64,000 nucleotides of DNA from Congregibacter variabilis (GTDB lineage: Bacteria > Pseudomonadota > Gammaproteobacteria > Pseudomonadales > Halieaceae): the NCBI RefSeq assembly GCF_045689235.1, contig NZ_CP136864.1:496001-560000 (forward strand), written 5' to 3'. Positions within the stretch are counted from its first letter, which is position 1; each line of letters opens with the position of its first letter. The translations under genes were made by a program, and so were the position numbers. The notes under the pieces are model-generated. The model ran no database searches. It was not told the origin of the DNA and saw nothing but the letters and a program-made list of their open reading frames with translations. This document shows, one piece after another, positions 8,316-17,521 of the stretch.

Positions 8316-9752
8316 ATGGCAAATAGTTTTGATGTAGTAGTGATCGGTTCGGGACCTGCTGGGTACGTAGGGGCAATCCGTGCAGCGCAATTGGGCCTTA
8401 GCACCGCAGTGGTAGAAGAATGGACGGACGAAAAAGGTGCGGCGACCTTGGGTGGAACCTGCCTCAACGTTGGCTGTATTCCTTCTAAAGCACTGCTTGA
8501 TTCGAGCCAGAAGTTTCATGACGCCAAGGAAACCTTGTCGGTGCACGGTATTGGTCTTGAGAACCCGACCATTGACGTACCGGCTATGCTTGAGCGCAAA
8601 AACAAGATTGTCGGGCAGTTAACCGGCGGCATTGGCGGTTTGTTTAAGCACAACGGCGTCACGGTGATTCAAGGACGCGGAAAAGTGCTTGCAGGCGCTA
8701 ACGTTGAGGTCACTGCGGCGGACGGTACGGTAACTGTGGTTGAGGCCGGCAGCGTGATCATCGCCGCTGGATCTGAGCCGGTAAAGATTCCCCCCGCACC
8801 TGTGGATGATGAATACATCGTGGATTCCACTGGTGCTCTTGAATTTACGGAAGTGCCGGGTCGTCTCGGTGTGATTGGTGCCGGCGTTATTGGCCTGGAG
8901 CTTGGTAGTGTCTGGGGTCGCCTTGGGTCTGAGGTAGTCCTTCTTGAGGCGCTGGATGAGTTTTTGGCGATGATGGATACGCAGATAGCCAAAGAGGCGG
9001 CCAAGATCTTCAAAAAACAGCATTTGGATATCCGTCTGAGCAGTCGTGTCACCGATGCAAAAGTTAAAGACGGCAAGGTGCACGTGCTTTATGACTCTCC
9101 CGAGGGTGAGCACACCGAGGTTTTTGACAAATTGATTGTGTCCGTTGGCCGTCGTCCACGTACCGTTGATCTTCTGGCAGATGACTCTGGCGTAACGCTG
9201 GACGAGCGCGGCTTCATTTTTGTGAACGACCAGTGCGCAACTGAAGCGCCTAATGTCTACGCAGTGGGTGATGTTGTCCGCGGACCCATGCTGGCGCACA
9301 AAGGTTCAGAAGAGGGTGTGATGGTGGCGGAACGTATCGCCGGTAAGCCAGCTCAGGTGAACTACGATTGCATACCTTCCATCATTTATACGCATCCGGA
9401 GATCGCCGCGGTGGGCCGCACGGAGCAAGAATTAAAGTCGGATGGAATTCCCTATAAAGCGGGCACTTTTCCCTTTGTGGCGTCGGGTCGTGCCCTGGCT
9501 GCTAATGACTCTGACGGTATGGTCAAGATCATTTCGCACGCAGAGACCGACCGTATACTTGGCTGCCATATCGTTGGGCCATCGGCGGCCGATCTTGCGC
9601 AGCAGGTACTGATCGCTATGGAATTCGGTTCAAGTACTGAAGATCTGGCCCTGATGGTGTTCGGTCATCCCACACTTTCAGAAGCCGTACACGAAGCCGC
9701 GCTTGCGGTTGACGGGCATGCTATTCACGTGGCGAATCGTAAGCGCCGCTAA
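8316..9752 (+). CDS. lpd: Dihydrolipoyl dehydrogenase (E3)
   Basis: Lpd reoxidises the dihydrolipoyl arm of SucB and reduces NAD. The 478-residue protein has GSGPAGYVGA for FAD binding, the redox disulfide C49/C54 in GGTCLNVGCIPSK, a second dinucleotide fold GVIGAGVIGLELG for NAD, YAVGDVV, and the catalytic HPTLSEAVHEA near the C-terminus. It is placed inside the suc operon, so it probably serves this complex first, although E3 can be shared with other dehydrogenase complexes. Its ATG follows ACGGGG. Confidence 0.96.
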   Translation: MANSFDVVVIGSGPAGYVGAIRAAQLGLSTAVVEEWTDEKGAATLGGTCLNVGCIPSKALLDSSQKFHDAKETLSVHGIGLENPTIDVPAMLERKNKIVGQLTGGIGGLFKHNGVTVIQGRGKVLAGANVEVTAADGTVTVVEAGSVIIAAGSEPVKIPPAPVDDEYIVDSTGALEFTEVPGRLGVIGAGVIGLELGSVWGRLGSEVVLLEALDEFLAMMDTQIAKEAAKIFKKQHLDIRLSSRVTDAKVKDGKVHVLYDSPEGEHTEVFDKLIVSVGRRPRTVDLLADDSGVTLDERGFIFVNDQCATEAPNVYAVGDVVRGPMLAHKGSEEGVMVAERIAGKPAQVNYDCIPSIIYTHPEIAAVGRTEQELKSDGIPYKAGTFPFVASGRALAANDSDGMVKIISHAETDRILGCHIVGPSAADLAQQVLIAMEFGSSTEDLALMVFGHPTLSEAVHEAALAVDGHAIHVANRKRR

Positions 9753-9762
9753 AGAACTTGAT

Positions 9763-9778
9763 ACGTCACGTATGACGT
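9763..9778. repeat. Short inverted repeat in the lpd-sucC gap
   Basis: ACGTCA and TGACGT flank CGTA. The element sits about 75 bases before sucC in a 99-base gap. It could be a small operator or an mRNA hairpin. There is no T-run, so it is not an intrinsic terminator. Confidence 0.3.
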
Positions 9779-9851
9779 GGCGATCAGAAAAAGCGTTCTG
9801 GGCAAGGGGTCTAGGGCGCACTTGTTTCCTTGAACATTAACGGGACTTCAC

Positions 9852-11021
9852 ATGAATCTTCATGAATACCAAGGTAAGCGCCTCTTCGCTGAGTACGGCT
9901 TACCGGTTTCCACGGGTCACGCAGTTGACTCTCCTCAGGCCGCAGTGGAAGCGGCTGACTTAATCGGCGGCGATATGTGGGTCGTTAAGGCTCAGGTACA
10001 TGCCGGGGGCCGAGGTAAGGCCGGCGGCGTCAAGCTGGTCAAGACCAAGGATGAGATTGCGGACTTCGCGAGCCATTGGCTAGGCAAAAACCTGGTTACC
10101 TATCAGACTGACGCAAACGGTCAGCCGGTTTCCAAGATTCTTGTGGAGACCTGCACGGATATTGCCGATGAGCTGTATCTGGGCGCCGTAGTTGATCGCG
10201 CCTCTCGGCGCATTGTCTTCATGGCATCTACCGAAGGCGGTGTGGAGATCGAGAAGGTCGCCGAAGAAACTCCCGAGAAGATTCTCCGCGCGGTGATTGA
10301 TCCTCTGACGGGTGCTCAGCCCTATCAGGGACGCGAGCTGGCGTTCAAGCTGGGACTCAAGGGCGAGCAGATCAAGCAGTTCGTTAAGATTTTCCTGGGG
10401 CTTGCCAAAATGTTTCAGGAAAAGGATCTCGCGCTTATCGAGATCAATCCCTTAGTGATTACCAGCGAAGGCAATTTGCACTGTCTGGATGCGAAGCTTG
10501 GCGTTGACGGTAACGCGCTTTATCGCCAGGCAGATTTACGCGAAATGCATGATCCCTCTCAGGAAGATGAGCGAGAGTCTCACGCAGCGCAGTGGGAACT
10601 TAACTACGTCGCATTGGACGGTAACATCGGCTGCATGGTCAATGGCGCAGGTCTGGCCATGGGCACGATGGATATCGTTAAACTCCACGGCGGCGATCCC
10701 GCTAACTTCCTCGATGTCGGGGGCGGTGCTACCAAGGAGCGTGTATCTGAGGCCTTCAAGATCATCCTTTCGGATGACAAGGTGAAGGCGGTTCTCATTA
10801 ATATTTTCGGCGGCATCGTTCGCTGTGACCTGATCGCTGAGGGCGTTATCGGCGCTGTAGAAGAGATTGGAGTGGCAGTGCCGGTGGTCGTTCGCCTTGA
10901 AGGCAACAACGCAGAGCTGGGCCGCAAAGTACTAGCGGACAGCGGTCTAAACATTATCGCAGCGACCAGTCTTACCGACGCGGCGCAGCAGGCAGTTAAA
11001 GCAGCGGGAGGCAACGCCTGA
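9852..11021 (+). CDS. sucC: Succinyl-CoA synthetase beta subunit (ADP-forming)
   Basis: SucC binds nucleotide and, with SucD, makes ATP or GTP while converting succinyl-CoA to succinate. It has 389 residues, the usual length. The N-terminal ATP-grasp domain shows MNLHEYQGKRLFAEYGLPV and KAQVHAGGRGKAGGVK, and the C-terminal part has NGAGLAMGTMD, DVGGGA and NIFGGIVRCD. Its TGA shares an A with the sucD ATG, so the subunits are translationally coupled. Confidence 0.97.
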   Translation: MNLHEYQGKRLFAEYGLPVSTGHAVDSPQAAVEAADLIGGDMWVVKAQVHAGGRGKAGGVKLVKTKDEIADFASHWLGKNLVTYQTDANGQPVSKILVETCTDIADELYLGAVVDRASRRIVFMASTEGGVEIEKVAEETPEKILRAVIDPLTGAQPYQGRELAFKLGLKGEQIKQFVKIFLGLAKMFQEKDLALIEINPLVITSEGNLHCLDAKLGVDGNALYRQADLREMHDPSQEDERESHAAQWELNYVALDGNIGCMVNGAGLAMGTMDIVKLHGGDPANFLDVGGGATKERVSEAFKIILSDDKVKAVLINIFGGIVRCDLIAEGVIGAVEEIGVAVPVVVRLEGNNAELGRKVLADSGLNIIAATSLTDAAQQAVKAAGGNA

Positions 11022-11893
11022 TGAGTATCCTGATTAATAAGGACACCAAGGTCATTTGCCAGGGGTTTACGGGCTCCCAGGGCACGTTCCATTCAGAGCA
11101 GGCTATTGAGTACGGCACCAAGATGGTCGGCGGTGTAACGCCTGGTAAGGGTGGTCAGGAACATCTGGGCTTACCGGTATTCAATACCGTGGCCGAAGCG
11201 GTAGAGGCAACGGGCGCAGATGCTTCCGTTATCTATGTACCGGCGCCTTTTTGTAAAGATTCAATCCTTGAGGCCGCTAATGGTGGCGTAAAGCTGGTCG
11301 TATGCATTACCGAGGGTATTCCTACGCTTGATATGCTTGAGGCCAAGGTTAAGTGCGATGAGCTGGGCGTGCGTCTGGTGGGGCCCAACTGTCCCGGCGT
11401 CATTACTCCTGGTGAGTGCAAGATCGGCATTATGCCCGGGCATATTCACCTTCCGGGTAAGGTGGGCATCGTATCCCGATCTGGAACCCTCACCTACGAA
11501 GCGGTAAAGCAGACTTCAGATGCAGGTTTTGGTCAGTCGACCTGTGTTGGTATTGGCGGAGATCCGATTCCTGGTTCCAACTTTATCGACATTCTAGCGA
11601 TGTTCGAGGCGGATCCCGCCACGGAAGCGATTGTTATGATCGGTGAGATTGGTGGTACCGCTGAAGAAGAAGCGGCAGCATATATCAAGGCCAATGTATC
11701 CAAGCCGGTGGTGTCCTACATTGCTGGTGTCACTGCACCTAAAGGTAAGCGTATGGGGCATGCAGGAGCCATTATTTCAGGTGGTAAGGGTACGGCTGAC
11801 GAGAAGTTCGCAGCGCTCGAGGATGCGGGTGTCAAGACGGTTCGCTCACTGGCTGATATAGGCGCAGGTCTGGCCGAGATAACCGGTTGGTAA
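11021..11893 (+). CDS. sucD: Succinyl-CoA synthetase alpha subunit
   Basis: SucD carries the CoA-binding domain and the histidine that is phosphorylated during catalysis. Its 290 residues match the family. GFTGSQGTFHSEQAI and GKGG mark the CoA site, GPNCPG and SRSGTLTYE follow, and GHAGAIISGGKGTADEK contains the phospho-histidine. The gene starts on the last base of sucC and ends 24 bases before a strong intrinsic terminator, which closes the block. Confidence 0.97.
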   Translation: MSILINKDTKVICQGFTGSQGTFHSEQAIEYGTKMVGGVTPGKGGQEHLGLPVFNTVAEAVEATGADASVIYVPAPFCKDSILEAANGGVKLVVCITEGIPTLDMLEAKVKCDELGVRLVGPNCPGVITPGECKIGIMPGHIHLPGKVGIVSRSGTLTYEAVKQTSDAGFGQSTCVGIGGDPIPGSNFIDILAMFEADPATEAIVMIGEIGGTAEEEAAAYIKANVSKPVVSYIAGVTAPKGKRMGHAGAIISGGKGTADEKFAALEDAGVKTVRSLADIGAGLAEITGW

Positions 11894-11917
11894 CAGCGCT
11901 AAGCTGAGTACTTTGAG

Positions 11918-11944
11918 AACCCGCCAGTGATGGCGGGTTTTTTT
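11918..11944 (+). terminator. Intrinsic terminator after sucD
   Basis: AACCCGCCA (11918-11926) and TGGCGGGTT (11931-11939) form a nine-pair stem with a GTGA loop, followed by a run of T to 11944. This ends the TCA block and insulates htpG. Confidence 0.92.
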
Positions 11945-11968
11945 ATGCCCTTCATTCGACCTGGCTGC

Positions 11969-11996
11969 CTTGAAACCCGAGGCGTTGCCCCCATAT
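11969..11996 (+). promoter_or_regulatory. Heat-shock (sigma32/RpoH) promoter of htpG
   Basis: CTTGAAA (11969-11975) is followed 13 bases later by CCCCATAT (11989-11996). This is close to the sigma32 consensus of CTTGAAA, a 13-17 base spacer and CCCCAT-T. It is 46 bases before the htpG ATG, and HtpG is a classic sigma32 target, so match and context agree. Confidence 0.8.
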
Positions 11997-12041
11997 CACC
12001 TGCTATCAACCCGTCAGCCTTTTTAATGTTTAGAGGACACC

Positions 12042-13973
12042 ATGACCGCAGAAGTAAATAAAGAAACATTGGGATTTCAGACCGAGGCGCGGCAGCTGCT
12101 GCACTTGATGATTCACTCTTTGTATTCCAACAAGGAGATTTTCCTTCGCGAACTCATCTCCAATGCGTCAGACGCTGTAGATAAGTTGCGCTTCGCAGCG
12201 CTTTCTGATGATTCTCTGCTGGAAGGCGATGGAGAATATGCGGTACGCGTTGACGTCGATCAGGACGCTGGAACGGTGACCATTAGCGATAATGGCATCG
12301 GTATGAATCGTGAAGAGGTCATTGACCATCTGGGCACTATCGCAAAATCCGGCACTGCAGCCTTTCTAGAGCAGCTGTCTGGCGACCAACAGAAAGACTC
12401 GCAGCTTATTGGTCAGTTTGGCGTAGGTTTCTACTCGTCGTTTATTGTGGCGGATCGTGTTGAAGTACATACCCGTAAAGCGGGCACGGCGGCCAATGAG
12501 GGCGTCCTGTGGGAGTCGCACGGCGAATCTGAATTCACCATCGAGCCTAAAGAAAAGGCTGATCGCGGTACCAGCATCACCTTGTTTTTACGCGATGATT
12601 GCAAGGACTTTGCTGACGACTGGCGCGTGCGGAGTGTTATCAAGAAGTACTCGGATCATATTTCAGTGCCGGTGCTGATGAAAGAGGCACCTGTGCCCGC
12701 GGCAGACGAAGCCGAAGGCGAAGGCAAAGAGGCCAGTGAGCCTGCCCAAGCGCAGTACAAGCCCGTTAACGAGGCGACGGCACTGTGGACACGCAGTCGC
12801 AGCGAAATCTCAGACGAAGAATATGCAGCTTTCTACAAGCATGTATCCCACGACTTTGAGGATCCTCTGAGCTGGAGTCACAATCGAGTCGAAGGCAAGC
12901 TTGAGTACACGAGTTTGCTGTACATACCGGCGCGTGCACCGTTTGATATGTGGAATCGCGATGCTAATCGTGGCGTTAAGCTCTACGTTCAGCGCACCTT
13001 CATCATGGATGATGCGGAACAATTTCTTCCCATGTATCTGCGCTTCGTCAAGGGTGTGCTCGATTCCAACGATCTTTCGTTGAATGTTTCGCGGGAAATT
13101 CTTCAGCAGGATAAGACAGTAGATGCACTTCGCAGTGCCTTGAGCAAGCGTGTGCTGGATATGCTTTCCAAGCTGTCCAAGAATGATGCCGAAAAGTATG
13201 CGGTGTTCTGGAAAGAATTTGGGCAGGTTCTCAAAGAAGGCCCTGCAGAGGATACGGCCAACAAAGATAAGATTGCCGAGCTGCTGCGTTTCAGTAGCAC
13301 ACACACAGATAAAGAAGTTCAGGACCAGTCGCTTCGAGATTACATCGAGCGAATGCAAGAAGGTCAGGACAAGATTTTTTACGTGGTCGCCGAGAACTTC
13401 AATACCGCCCGCCGTAGCCCGCAGCTGGAAGTTTTCCGCAAGCGTGGCATCGAGGTCCTGTTACTGTCGGATCGCGTTGACGACTGGCTCATGAATCACC
13501 TGCAGGAGTTTGATGGAAAGCAGCTGCAGGATGTCGCTCGCGGTCGTCTTGATCTTGATGATGAGAGTGAGGAAGAAAAGCAGGCGCGGGAAGCGGCGGA
13601 AAAGGAAAGCGAAGCGTTGGTTGAGCGCCTTAAAGCCGTGCTGGGTGATGATGTCGAAGAGGTTCGCGTAACGACTCGTCTCACGGACTCTCCGGCGTGC
13701 CTTGTGGTGGGCGAAATGGACATGGGCGCGCAGATGCGCCGAATTATGGAGGCTGCTGGTCAGGCAGTGCCAGAGTCCAAGCCGATTTTGGAGATAAACC
13801 CTACGCATCCTCTGATCAACCGCCTGGATACGGAAAGCGACGAAGCGCGTTTTGCCGATCTGTCCAGAATTATCTTCGATCAAGCAAATCTGGCAGAGGG
13901 TGGGCAGCTTGATGATCCCGCTGGCTATGTCGAACGCTTGAACAGCTTGTTGCTACAGTTGAGTAAAGGCTGA
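12042..13973 (+). CDS. htpG: Chaperone HtpG (bacterial Hsp90)
   Basis: HtpG is the ATP-dependent Hsp90 chaperone of the cytoplasm. Its 643 residues fit the family. The GHKL ATPase domain shows NKEIFLRELISNASDAVDK, DNGIGM, GTIAKSGT and GQFGVGFYS. The middle domain has LYVQRTFIMDDAEQFLP and LNVSREILQQ, and the dimerisation domain is at the C-terminus. An acidic insert (AEGEGKEASEPAQAQ) lies at about residues 224-240. It is preceded by AGAGGA and by a sigma32-type promoter, and it stands as its own unit. Confidence 0.97.
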   Translation: MTAEVNKETLGFQTEARQLLHLMIHSLYSNKEIFLRELISNASDAVDKLRFAALSDDSLLEGDGEYAVRVDVDQDAGTVTISDNGIGMNREEVIDHLGTIAKSGTAAFLEQLSGDQQKDSQLIGQFGVGFYSSFIVADRVEVHTRKAGTAANEGVLWESHGESEFTIEPKEKADRGTSITLFLRDDCKDFADDWRVRSVIKKYSDHISVPVLMKEAPVPAADEAEGEGKEASEPAQAQYKPVNEATALWTRSRSEISDEEYAAFYKHVSHDFEDPLSWSHNRVEGKLEYTSLLYIPARAPFDMWNRDANRGVKLYVQRTFIMDDAEQFLPMYLRFVKGVLDSNDLSLNVSREILQQDKTVDALRSALSKRVLDMLSKLSKNDAEKYAVFWKEFGQVLKEGPAEDTANKDKIAELLRFSSTHTDKEVQDQSLRDYIERMQEGQDKIFYVVAENFNTARRSPQLEVFRKRGIEVLLLSDRVDDWLMNHLQEFDGKQLQDVARGRLDLDDESEEEKQAREAAEKESEALVERLKAVLGDDVEEVRVTTRLTDSPACLVVGEMDMGAQMRRIMEAAGQAVPESKPILEINPTHPLINRLDTESDEARFADLSRIIFDQANLAEGGQLDDPAGYVERLNSLLLQLSKG

Positions 13974-14029
13974 GTGAGATGGCGCTAACGGCTCCGGTAT
14001 TTCGGGGCGGTTGGCGCTATAGTCTAGGT

Positions 14030-14575
14030 ATGCGAATTGCTCACAGTATTGTTTTAGTCTCAGTCCTTGTCAGCCAGCTGGCGGCGGCGGAAGTCTTGCC
14101 GCCTGCACAATATCTGACTGCGTTAGACGAATACACTCACTTGGAGCGCATCGACTCGCAGTCTGAACGCAGCGTTCGTGACTATCTGGTCCCCTTGGGT
14201 GCGATCGAAAAGATTCGTGGTGTCTGGGCGCCCAGAAGAAGCGAGCGCCTCAGTGGCACGCTCGACGGTTACACCTGGCGCGTGCTTGACGGCTATACCG
14301 CTGAGGAGATGGTGGCTGAACTCGACGGGCGTCTGGCCCTTAATGAGGCAGCCAGTAGAAGCTTTAGCTGTGACGCGAGGGCCTGTGGGAGCAGTGTGCA
14401 GTGGGCAAATCGGATATTTCAGCAGCGGCTGCTTTACGGCACGGAGGTGTCCCAGCGCTATCGCGTGTACAGCATTGACCTCGAGGGCGACAGCTATCGC
14501 TTACTGGTTTATGGTTCGGCTCGTAGCAGTGACCGCCAGTACCTTCACGTAGAGGCGCTGAGGATAGCGCCCTAG
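14030..14575 (+). CDS. Exported DUF4892-like protein
   Basis: A 181-residue protein with a clear signal peptide (MRIAHSIVLVSVLVSQLAAA, cleavage after about residue 21), so probably periplasmic or envelope-associated. The mature part resembles DUF4892 proteins of pseudomonads, with SERSVRDYLVPLGAI near its start and a Cys pair (SCDARACGSS) that could form a disulfide. I chose ATG 14030 over an upstream in-frame ATG at 13979 because only the shorter form begins with a signal peptide. Its stop abuts the end of convergent folE. Function unknown. Confidence 0.65.
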   Translation: MRIAHSIVLVSVLVSQLAAAEVLPPAQYLTALDEYTHLERIDSQSERSVRDYLVPLGAIEKIRGVWAPRRSERLSGTLDGYTWRVLDGYTAEEMVAELDGRLALNEAASRSFSCDARACGSSVQWANRIFQQRLLYGTEVSQRYRVYSIDLEGDSYRLLVYGSARSSDRQYLHVEALRIAP

Positions 14576-15124
14576 CTATTGACGCAGTTGTAGCAGCGAG
14601 AGAAATTCGTCCCGCGTCTTTTGGTCAGACCGGAAGCTTCCCAGCATAGCTGATGTTTTCATCAGGGAATTTTGCTTTTCTACGCCCCGCATCATCATGC
14701 ACATATGCTGGGCTTCTACGATGACGCCTACGCCTTGGGCCTCGGTAACGTCTAAAATGGTCTCGGCGATCTGGGTAGTGAGGGATTCCTGTATTTGTAG
14801 GCGACGGGCATACATATCTACCAGTCGGGCAATTTTGGATAAGCCCAGTACTTTGCCGGTAGGTATGTAGGCTACATGACATTTGCCAATAAACGGTAGC
14901 ATGTGATGCTCGCACAGCGAGTACATTTCTATATTTTGTACCAGCACCATTTCGTTGCTGTCGGACGGAAACAAAGCGTTATTGACGACTTCGTCGACGC
15001 TTTGCTTGTAGCCTCGAGTCAGAAACTCGAAAGCTTTTGCCGCGCGCTTAGGTGTGTCTTTAAGTCCCGGGCGGTCGAGATCTTCACCGATGCCCGCGAT
15101 AATGCTCGCCCAATGCGATTCCAT
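14576..15124 (-). CDS. folE: GTP cyclohydrolase I
   Basis: FolE opens the GTP ring to make dihydroneopterin triphosphate, the first step of folate and queuosine precursor synthesis. The 182-residue protein has DTPKRAAKAFEFLTRGY, the zinc-site and catalytic motif SLCEHHMLPFIGKCHVAYIP, LSKIARLVDMYARRLQIQE and EAQHMCMMMRG. These residues identify a zinc-dependent FolE1 enzyme. It lies convergent to the preceding gene with no intergenic space. queF, a later queuosine gene, is in the same window about 9 kb away. Confidence 0.95.
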   Translation of the reverse strand: MESHWASIIAGIGEDLDRPGLKDTPKRAAKAFEFLTRGYKQSVDEVVNNALFPSDSNEMVLVQNIEMYSLCEHHMLPFIGKCHVAYIPTGKVLGLSKIARLVDMYARRLQIQESLTTQIAETILDVTEAQGVGVIVEAQHMCMMMRGVEKQNSLMKTSAMLGSFRSDQKTRDEFLSLLQLRQ

Positions 15125-15158
15125 GCCTGTGGTTACTCAGATTTGAAGGAGAACATCG

Positions 15159-16118
15159 ATGGTAGCAACCTCATCGGGGCACAGCAATGTAGCGTTTTGT
15201 AGGGAACACGGACTTGATGTAGTCACACCCGACACCCTTGGCGATGCTCTGGAGCAGACGCATCGTGCTTTGAACAATGCGGAGCTATTTTATGGTCATG
15301 GCAGTGACAGCGCCTGGGATGAGGCTGTGTTTTTGGTCCTGAGTGCAGCCGGGCTATCACTCAGCTCTGACGACAAGGTGCTGACGCAGCACTTAAGCCA
15401 CGATGTTTGGGAAACCGCCCTACGCTGGCTGCGGGGGCGCATAGAAGATCGTCAGCCTTTGCCCTATCTGACGGGTCGCGCCTGGTTTGCAGGTTTGGAG
15501 TTTCACTGCGACAAGCGTGCTCTGGTGCCGCGCTCGCCCCTGGCCGAAGTTATCCGCAATGAATACCGCCCCTGGTACTCCGAAGGTGTTCCAAACAGGC
15601 TACTGGATTTGTGTTGTGGGGGCGGATGTATCGGTATTGCTGCAGCGGTTTATCAGCCTGGTTTAGAGGTGCTGCTTGCCGATATCGACCATGACGCCCT
15701 GGCGCTGGCGCAAGAAAACATTGCGCTTCACGAGATGGGCGGCCGGGTTAGAGCCTTGCAGTCCGATCTTATGGACTCCATCGGTGATGAGCGCTTCGAT
15801 ATTATTCTGTGCAACCCCCCTTACGTGGATGCGGCTGACCTGGCGTCGATGCCCCAGGAGTATCAGTGCGAGCCTCCGCGTGGACTTGGATCCGGTGATG
15901 ACGGTCTTGATCTGGCAAGGCGGATTTTGCGAGGTGCTTCGCAGCACCTAAGTCCTCAGGGGCTGCTGTTTCTTGAGTTGGGCAATTCCTGGGCTGCATT
16001 AGATGACGAGCTTTCTGGAGTTGCGCTGACCTGGTTAGAGTTTAGCGAAGGAGGGCATGGGGTACTGCTTGTGCGGGCCCAGGAGCTTCCCGATATTGTG
16101 AAGCATTTGGCCTTGTGA
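15159..16118 (+). CDS. prmB: Ribosomal protein uL3 (L3) glutamine methyltransferase
   Basis: PrmB methylates a glutamine of ribosomal protein L3 using SAM. The 319 residues hold an N-terminal helical domain with FYGHGSDSAWDEAVFL and a Rossmann methyltransferase domain with LDLCCGGGCIGIAAA and the substrate-amide motif CNPPYVDAADL. The N-terminal domain and the fuller length favour PrmB over PrmC. The neighbouring aroC matches the common gammaproteobacterial prmB-aroC order. AAGGAG precedes the ATG. Confidence 0.92.
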   Translation: MVATSSGHSNVAFCREHGLDVVTPDTLGDALEQTHRALNNAELFYGHGSDSAWDEAVFLVLSAAGLSLSSDDKVLTQHLSHDVWETALRWLRGRIEDRQPLPYLTGRAWFAGLEFHCDKRALVPRSPLAEVIRNEYRPWYSEGVPNRLLDLCCGGGCIGIAAAVYQPGLEVLLADIDHDALALAQENIALHEMGGRVRALQSDLMDSIGDERFDIILCNPPYVDAADLASMPQEYQCEPPRGLGSGDDGLDLARRILRGASQHLSPQGLLFLELGNSWAALDDELSGVALTWLEFSEGGHGVLLVRAQELPDIVKHLAL

Positions 16119-16190
16119 AATTGAGCGTGATGCCCTGCAGCATCTCTCACAACGCGTATAATCGCCGTTTTTGTAGTTTGGATCCTTAGC

Positions 16191-17297
16191 ATGGCTGGCA
16201 ACACCTTTGGCACGCTTTTTACCGTGACGACGTTTGGCGAGAGCCACGGTCCCGCACTGGGCGCTATTGTAGATGGCTGTCCTCCGGGGTTGGCGCTTGA
16301 TAGCTCTGACATGCAGCCCGATCTTGATCGTCGCAAGCCAGGCACCTCCAGGTTTACCACGCAGCGTCGGGAATCAGACGAAGTGCGGATTCTGTCCGGA
16401 GTATTCGAAGGCGTGACCACGGGCACCCCCATTGGTTTGCTTATAGAAAATGAAGATCAGCGCAGCAGAGATTACGCGGACATTGCTGATCGCATCCGCC
16501 CGGCGCATGCGGATTACAGTTACATGCATAAGTTCGGTATGCGAGATTACCGCGGCGGGGGGCGCTCTTCGGCGCGGGAAACAGCGATGCGTGTGGCAGC
16601 CGGTGCAATCGCGAAGAAGTTTCTTGCGGGGCAGGGCATACGAATTCGAGGATACCTGCAACAGTTGGGGCCCATAGCCGCAGAGGTGCTTGACTGGAGT
16701 TGCGTCGAAACCAATCCGTTTTTTTGCCCGGATCCTGCAAAGGTGCCAGAAATGGAGACCTTTATGGCAGCGCTCAATAAAAGTGGCGACTCCATAGGCG
16801 CGCGAATTAACGTAGTAGCAGAGGGTGTACCACCGGGTCTGGGTGAGCCGGTGTTCGATCGGCTGGACGCAGACATTGCCGCTGCGATGATGAGCATTAA
16901 TGCAGTAAAAGCGGTAGAGATAGGCGCGGGCTTTGACAGCGTTGCTCATTATGGCAGTGAGCATAGAGATCTCATGACGCCAGAAGGCTTTTTGAGTAAC
17001 AACGCCGGTGGAGTTCTCGGTGGTATCAGTAGTGGACAGGACATCACGGTGAGCATGGCCTTAAAGCCCACGTCGAGTATCCGACAGCCGGGAGCAAGTA
17101 TTAATCATGCCGGGGAGCCCATCGAAGTTGTGACTACGGGGCGCCATGACCCCTGTGTGGGTATTCGTGCTACGCCCATCGCTGAAGCCATGCTGGCGCT
17201 GGTGCTCATGGACCACTTCTTGCGTCAGCGGGCTCAGAACGGTGACGTTCAGTCACCGACGCCGGTGCTGCCTGCCGAGGCACCTGACAAACTGTGA
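16191..17297 (+). CDS. aroC: Chorismate synthase
   Basis: AroC makes chorismate from EPSP using reduced FMN, supplying aromatic amino acids and folate; pabB in this window uses the product. The 368-residue protein opens MAGNTFGTLFTVTTFGESHG and includes RRKPGTS, RPAHADYSYMHKFGMRDYRG and GGGRSSARETAMRVAAG, all chorismate synthase signatures. It is 72 bases after prmB. Its TGA overlaps the GTG start of the next small gene. Confidence 0.97.
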   Translation: MAGNTFGTLFTVTTFGESHGPALGAIVDGCPPGLALDSSDMQPDLDRRKPGTSRFTTQRRESDEVRILSGVFEGVTTGTPIGLLIENEDQRSRDYADIADRIRPAHADYSYMHKFGMRDYRGGGRSSARETAMRVAAGAIAKKFLAGQGIRIRGYLQQLGPIAAEVLDWSCVETNPFFCPDPAKVPEMETFMAALNKSGDSIGARINVVAEGVPPGLGEPVFDRLDADIAAAMMSINAVKAVEIGAGFDSVAHYGSEHRDLMTPEGFLSNNAGGVLGGISSGQDITVSMALKPTSSIRQPGASINHAGEPIEVVTTGRHDPCVGIRATPIAEAMLALVLMDHFLRQRAQNGDVQSPTPVLPAEAPDKL

Positions 17298-17509
17298 AGT
17301 TCCCCAAATGGCGTCGCTCGGTAGCAAGAACTACTCTGCTTGGCGTAGCGGCTCTGGGAGCATTGCTCTGGGCTGCCACGGCTCAGCTGGGTTTAGGCGT
17401 TAACAGCCTGCTCGCACAGTTTCTCGTCTTACTGGGAGCCTTTTTGCTTTTAATAGGCCTCGCGGCTTTAGTCGCTGTTCTTTTAGGTCTGTTGCGCCGT
17501 CGTCGCTAG
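17294..17509 (+). CDS. Small two-helix membrane protein
   Basis: A 71-residue protein that starts on a GTG overlapping the aroC stop (GTGA), which implies coupled translation. It has a basic N-terminus (MKFPKWRRSVARTTL), two hydrophobic helices at about 14-31 and 38-66, and an RRRR tail, so a hairpin membrane protein with both ends in the cytoplasm is likely. I do not recognise a family. The strong hydrophobic pattern and exact coupling argue that it is real. Confidence 0.6.
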   Translation: MKFPKWRRSVARTTLLGVAALGALLWAATAQLGLGVNSLLAQFLVLLGAFLLLIGLAALVAVLLGLLRRRR

Positions 17510-17521
17510 AAGGTTAAATCT

